From: JACRBR01 sp964371355
Lineage (GTDB): Bacteria; Chloroflexota; Dehalococcoidia; DSTF01; JACRBR01
NCBI GenBank assembly: GCA_964371355.1
Contig: CAYJMG010000017.1
Location: 29,358-93,357 of the forward strand
Direction of reading: 5' to 3'
Length of the DNA stretch: 64,000 nucleotides
Shown here: positions 62,017 to 64,000 of the stretch, piece by piece
Layout: every line of letters starts with the position of its first letter
Numbering within the stretch: the first letter of the stretch is position 1
Translations under genes and position numbers: made by a program
Notes under the pieces: model-generated
Seen by the model: only the letters and a program-made list of their open reading frames with translations
Databases searched by the model: none
What the model was told of the DNA's origin: nothing

Positions 62017-62640
62017 CTACCGGCGGAGGCTGGCGGCGGGCTTGATCTCGCGGTCGCGGGCGGTGAGGATCTCGTCCACCAACCCGTAGTCAACCGCCTG
62101 CTGCGGATCCATGTAGAAGTCGCGGTCGAAGTCCTTCTTGATGCGCTCGACGTCCTGGCCGGAGTGCTTCGCCAGGATGCCGCGCAGCAGTTCATTCTCG
62201 CGGATGATCTCTTTCGCCTGGATCTCGATGTCGGCCGCCTGCCCCTGGATCCCGCCGCCGCCCAGCAGCGCCTGGTGGATGTGGATCGTCGCGTGCGGCA
62301 TCACATACCGCTTGCCCTTCGTCCCCGCGCACAGCAGCACCGTGCCCATACTGTGCGTCGCCCCCACGCAATAGGTCGCGATGTCCGGCCGCACGAGCTG
62401 CATGGCGTCGTAGATCGCCAGGCCGGCCGTGACGCTGCCGCCCGGCGAGTGCACGTACATGTTGATGTCCTTCTCCGGATCCTCGCGCTCGAGGTAGAGG
62501 AGCTGGGCGACGATGACGTTGGCCACCTGGTCGTCGACCGGCGAGCCGAGGAAGATGATGCGCTCGCGGAGGAGGAGCGAGTAGATGTCGAAGGCGCGCT
62601 CGCCGCGGGGTGAGGTCTCGATGACGGACGGGATGATCAT
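62017..62640 (-). CDS. clpP: ATP-dependent Clp protease proteolytic subunit
   Basis: This 207-residue serine protease starts at 62640 (MIIPSVIETSPRGERAFDIY). The catalytic Ser is in GATHSMGTVLLCAG, His in HIHQALLGG and Asp in DFDRDFYMD. LGSPVDDQVANVIVAQLLYL and YVHSPGGSVTAGLAIYDAM are the handle and oxyanion region. The usual AxSM and MIHQP texts are slightly altered, as in some ClpP2-like proteins. No clpX or tig is adjacent. Confidence 0.92.
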   Translation of the reverse strand: MIIPSVIETSPRGERAFDIYSLLLRERIIFLGSPVDDQVANVIVAQLLYLEREDPEKDINMYVHSPGGSVTAGLAIYDAMQLVRPDIATYCVGATHSMGTVLLCAGTKGKRYVMPHATIHIHQALLGGGGIQGQAADIEIQAKEIIRENELLRGILAKHSGQDVERIKKDFDRDFYMDPQQAVDYGLVDEILTARDREIKPAASLRR

Positions 62641-62684
62641 GTCAGCTTCTCTTTCTCTTCTCATCAACAGATTGAACAGATGGA

Positions 62685-63047
62685 TCAGATGGGGATCGAC
62701 CGACGCGCGCGGTGGCAACGACGCATGGCTTGCCGCCGGTGCCGCGGGCTATGGCGTCTGGCATTACGCATCCGGCTTCCGATCTCTATGCTCCAGGCTT
62801 CAGCACCCAACGTGAGGCGAGCGGTGGGGGCGGGCTGGCGTTCGCGCTGCCAGCGAGCGGCCTCCTCGCGAGACGGGACGTCGAGCTTCCAGAGGATCTC
62901 TTTGACATGCCACTTGGCGCCGTCGGGGGAGATGCCGAGGCGCTCGGCGATTTCGGGGTTGGTGAGGCCCTCGCGGAGCAGCTCGAGGACCTCGAACTGG
63001 CGCGGGGTAAGAACATCGGGGTACTTCGGGCGTCCTCGTTCTCCCAT
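62685..63047 (-). CDS. LuxR-type HTH protein without receiver domain
   Basis: This 120-residue protein contains a LuxR/GerE HTH: LTPRQFEVLELLREGLTNPE followed by IAERLGISPDGAKWHVKEIL. No receiver domain precedes it. The C-terminal 50 residues are Arg-rich and low-complexity (RMRNARRHSPRHRRQAMRRC), perhaps poorly folded. It lies 44 bases upstream of clpP on the same strand and could control it. Confidence 0.75.
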   Translation of the reverse strand: MGERGRPKYPDVLTPRQFEVLELLREGLTNPEIAERLGISPDGAKWHVKEILWKLDVPSREEAARWQRERQPAPTARLTLGAEAWSIEIGSRMRNARRHSPRHRRQAMRRCHRARRSIPI

Positions 63048-63361
63048 GCGAAAAGCCTAGCAGGATGGGGGCGGATTTACCCTACCCGAGGGGGGAGCGC
63101 GGGAGTGGCTGAGTGTGTCAGTGGCTCAGTGGCTCAGTGGCTCAGTGGCTCAGTGTGTCAGTGGCTCAGTGTGTCAGTACGTCAGTGCGTCAGTGCGTCA
63201 GGGGCGTCCGCGGCGATAGGGGTCCAGTCCGGAATCAAGCGTCAGGTCTACGGGGTGCTCAAGAGGAGACAGCGCGGGCGGGAGGGCTCCCGGCGTCGGA
63301 ACCACGAAGGGCACGAACGTGCTGAGACACTGAGACACTGAGACACTGAGACACTGACGCA
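63048..63361. other. 314-base gene-free region with octamer repeats
   Basis: No coding sequence is supported. The region contains two arrays of AGTGNNTC-type octamers in opposite orientations (63104-63199 and 63324-63363) and an unremarkable middle part. Confidence 0.6.
63104..63199 (+). repeat. Octanucleotide tandem array (AGTGNNTC), 12 units
   Basis: Twelve units of 8 bases, such as AGTGGCTC, AGTGTGTC and AGTGCGTC, run without interruption. Two central positions vary while AGTG and TC are kept. Confidence 0.85.
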
Positions 63362-63363
63362 CT
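63324..63363 (-). repeat. Octanucleotide tandem array, 5 units, inverted
   Basis: Four GAGACACT units and one GACGCACT are the reverse complement of AGTGTCTC and AGTGCGTC. The array runs into the stop codon of the HD-domain gene. Confidence 0.85.
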
Positions 63364-63928
63364 ACACCGCCCCACGGAGGCCGAGGGTGTCGGCTTCGCC
63401 CTTCAACGCCTCGATGACCTCGGCGATCATTTCGTCGAGGGGGACGCCGAGCTGGTCGGCGCCGTTGACGATGTCGTCGCGGTTGACCTGGCGGGCGAAG
63501 GCCTTGTCCTTCATTTTCTTGCGCACCGACGGCGGCTCGACCTCGAAAATGCTCTTGTTGGGGCGGACGAGGGCGACGGCGGTGACGAAGCCGGTCAGCT
63601 CGTCGGCGGCGAAGAGGGTCTTCGCCATGAGGGTGTCACGCGAGACGCCGGTGTAGTCGGCGTGGCCCATGATGGCGGTGCGGATGTGCTCGGGCCAGCC
63701 GCGCTCGGCCAGGATCTTGTTCCCCTCGAAGGGGTGGCCCTCCGTCGTCGGCCATGCTTCGTAGTCGAAGTCGTGCAGGAGGCCGGTGATGCCCCAGGTG
63801 TCTTCGTCCTCGCCGTGCTTGCGGGCGAAGTGGCGCATGACCGCCTCGACGGCGAGGCCGTGTTTCCGAAGCGGCTCGGTGAGGGTGTATTCGCAGAGGA
63901 GGTCCCAGGCGGCGGAGCGGTCGTGCAT
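63362..63928 (-). CDS. HD-domain hydrolase (HDIG-like)
   Basis: This 188-residue HD-domain protein has HGLAVEAVMRHFARKHGEDE then GITGLLHDFDYEAWP with the HD pair, and MGHADYTGVSRDTLMAKTLF with later metal ligands. It resembles small HDIG proteins that hydrolyse phosphate esters or nucleotides. The start at 63928 and the stop at 63362 are both flanked by octamer arrays. The substrate is unknown. Confidence 0.85.
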   Translation of the reverse strand: MHDRSAAWDLLCEYTLTEPLRKHGLAVEAVMRHFARKHGEDEDTWGITGLLHDFDYEAWPTTEGHPFEGNKILAERGWPEHIRTAIMGHADYTGVSRDTLMAKTLFAADELTGFVTAVALVRPNKSIFEVEPPSVRKKMKDKAFARQVNRDDIVNGADQLGVPLDEMIAEVIEALKGEADTLGLRGAV

Positions 63929-63932
63929 GGGG

Positions 63933-64000
63933 AGTGTCTCAGTGGGTCAGTGCGTCAGTGCGTCAGTGCGTCAGTGCGTCAGTGCGTCAGTGCGTCAGTG
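63933..64000 (+). repeat. Octanucleotide tandem array running off the right edge
   Basis: AGTGTCTC, AGTGGGTC and at least six AGTGCGTC units continue to the last base. The array begins five bases upstream of the HD-domain start codon and extends beyond the window. Confidence 0.88.

Noticed and set aside
63104..63363. Octamer arrays as a CRISPR array
   Set aside because: The period is 8 bases with no spacers, and no cas genes are present.

Overview
The window looks like chromosomal DNA from a high-GC, free-living bacterium, most likely a Chloroflexota lineage near Dehalococcoidia/Tepidiformia. That placement is an inference. It rests on the gene mix (class III CoA-transferase pair, DUF2723 membrane protein, copper oxidases with small cupredoxins, type IV pilus operon) and on secreted proteins with long Thr-Pro linkers. 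No rRNA or tRNA gene was seen. One run of exactly 100 Ns (47157-47256) is an assembly gap.

Layout. (1) 1-12493, plus strand: a surface-polysaccharide cluster with four methyltransferases, six GT4 and one GT2 glycosyltransferases and a Wzy/O-antigen-ligase-like membrane protein. From 1234 on, every stop overlaps the next start. (2) 12506-17589, minus strand: an NAD-type formate dehydrogenase (NuoE-NuoF fusion plus a cysteine-type molybdopterin subunit) followed by mobA. (3) 17856-28110: a redox/stress region with a baeRF-like release-factor homologue, GNAT, a two-domain multicopper oxidase, two cupredoxins, a ferritin-like di-iron protein, an SDR, two universal stress proteins, and a three-gene regulatory operon (receiver, PAS kinase, DevR/DosR-type regulator). 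Five 14-bp sites with DosR-like geometry lie upstream of these units. (4) 28129-29445: rhamnulokinase. (5) 29451-41717, minus strand: a type IV pilus operon (pilA-pilB-pilC-prepilins-pilO/M/N-like-pilT) that includes an 855-residue prepilin-adhesin and ends in a DUF2723 protein overlapping pilT.

(6) 41921-44919: a small basic protein, an SDR remnant, a DinB-like protein, tandem small HTH proteins and a dGTPase-like HD hydrolase. (7) 45018-49696, minus strand: a secreted dockerin-type protein and a large RTX-repeat, TP-rich, LPXTG-anchored protein broken by the N gap. (8) 49890-55052, plus strand: nitronate monooxygenase, a HicBA-like pair, an SDR and two adjacent CaiB/BaiF CoA-transferases. 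(9) 55226-59858: RDD protein, endonuclease IV, aldo/keto reductase, HpcH/HpaI aldolase, TlpA-like thioredoxin. (10) 60001-61985: a TPP riboswitch controlling a CytX-like permease, then a DUF1330 protein. (11) 62017-64000: ClpP, a LuxR-type HTH protein and an HD hydrolase set among octanucleotide tandem repeats.

The most interesting signals are the DosR-like regulon over the copper/ferritin/stress genes, the multidomain pilin-adhesin, the sortase-type RTX protein, the zinc-finger-like insertion in a CoA-transferase, and the octamer repeat family. All functions are predicted from sequence reading alone; no database search was run.
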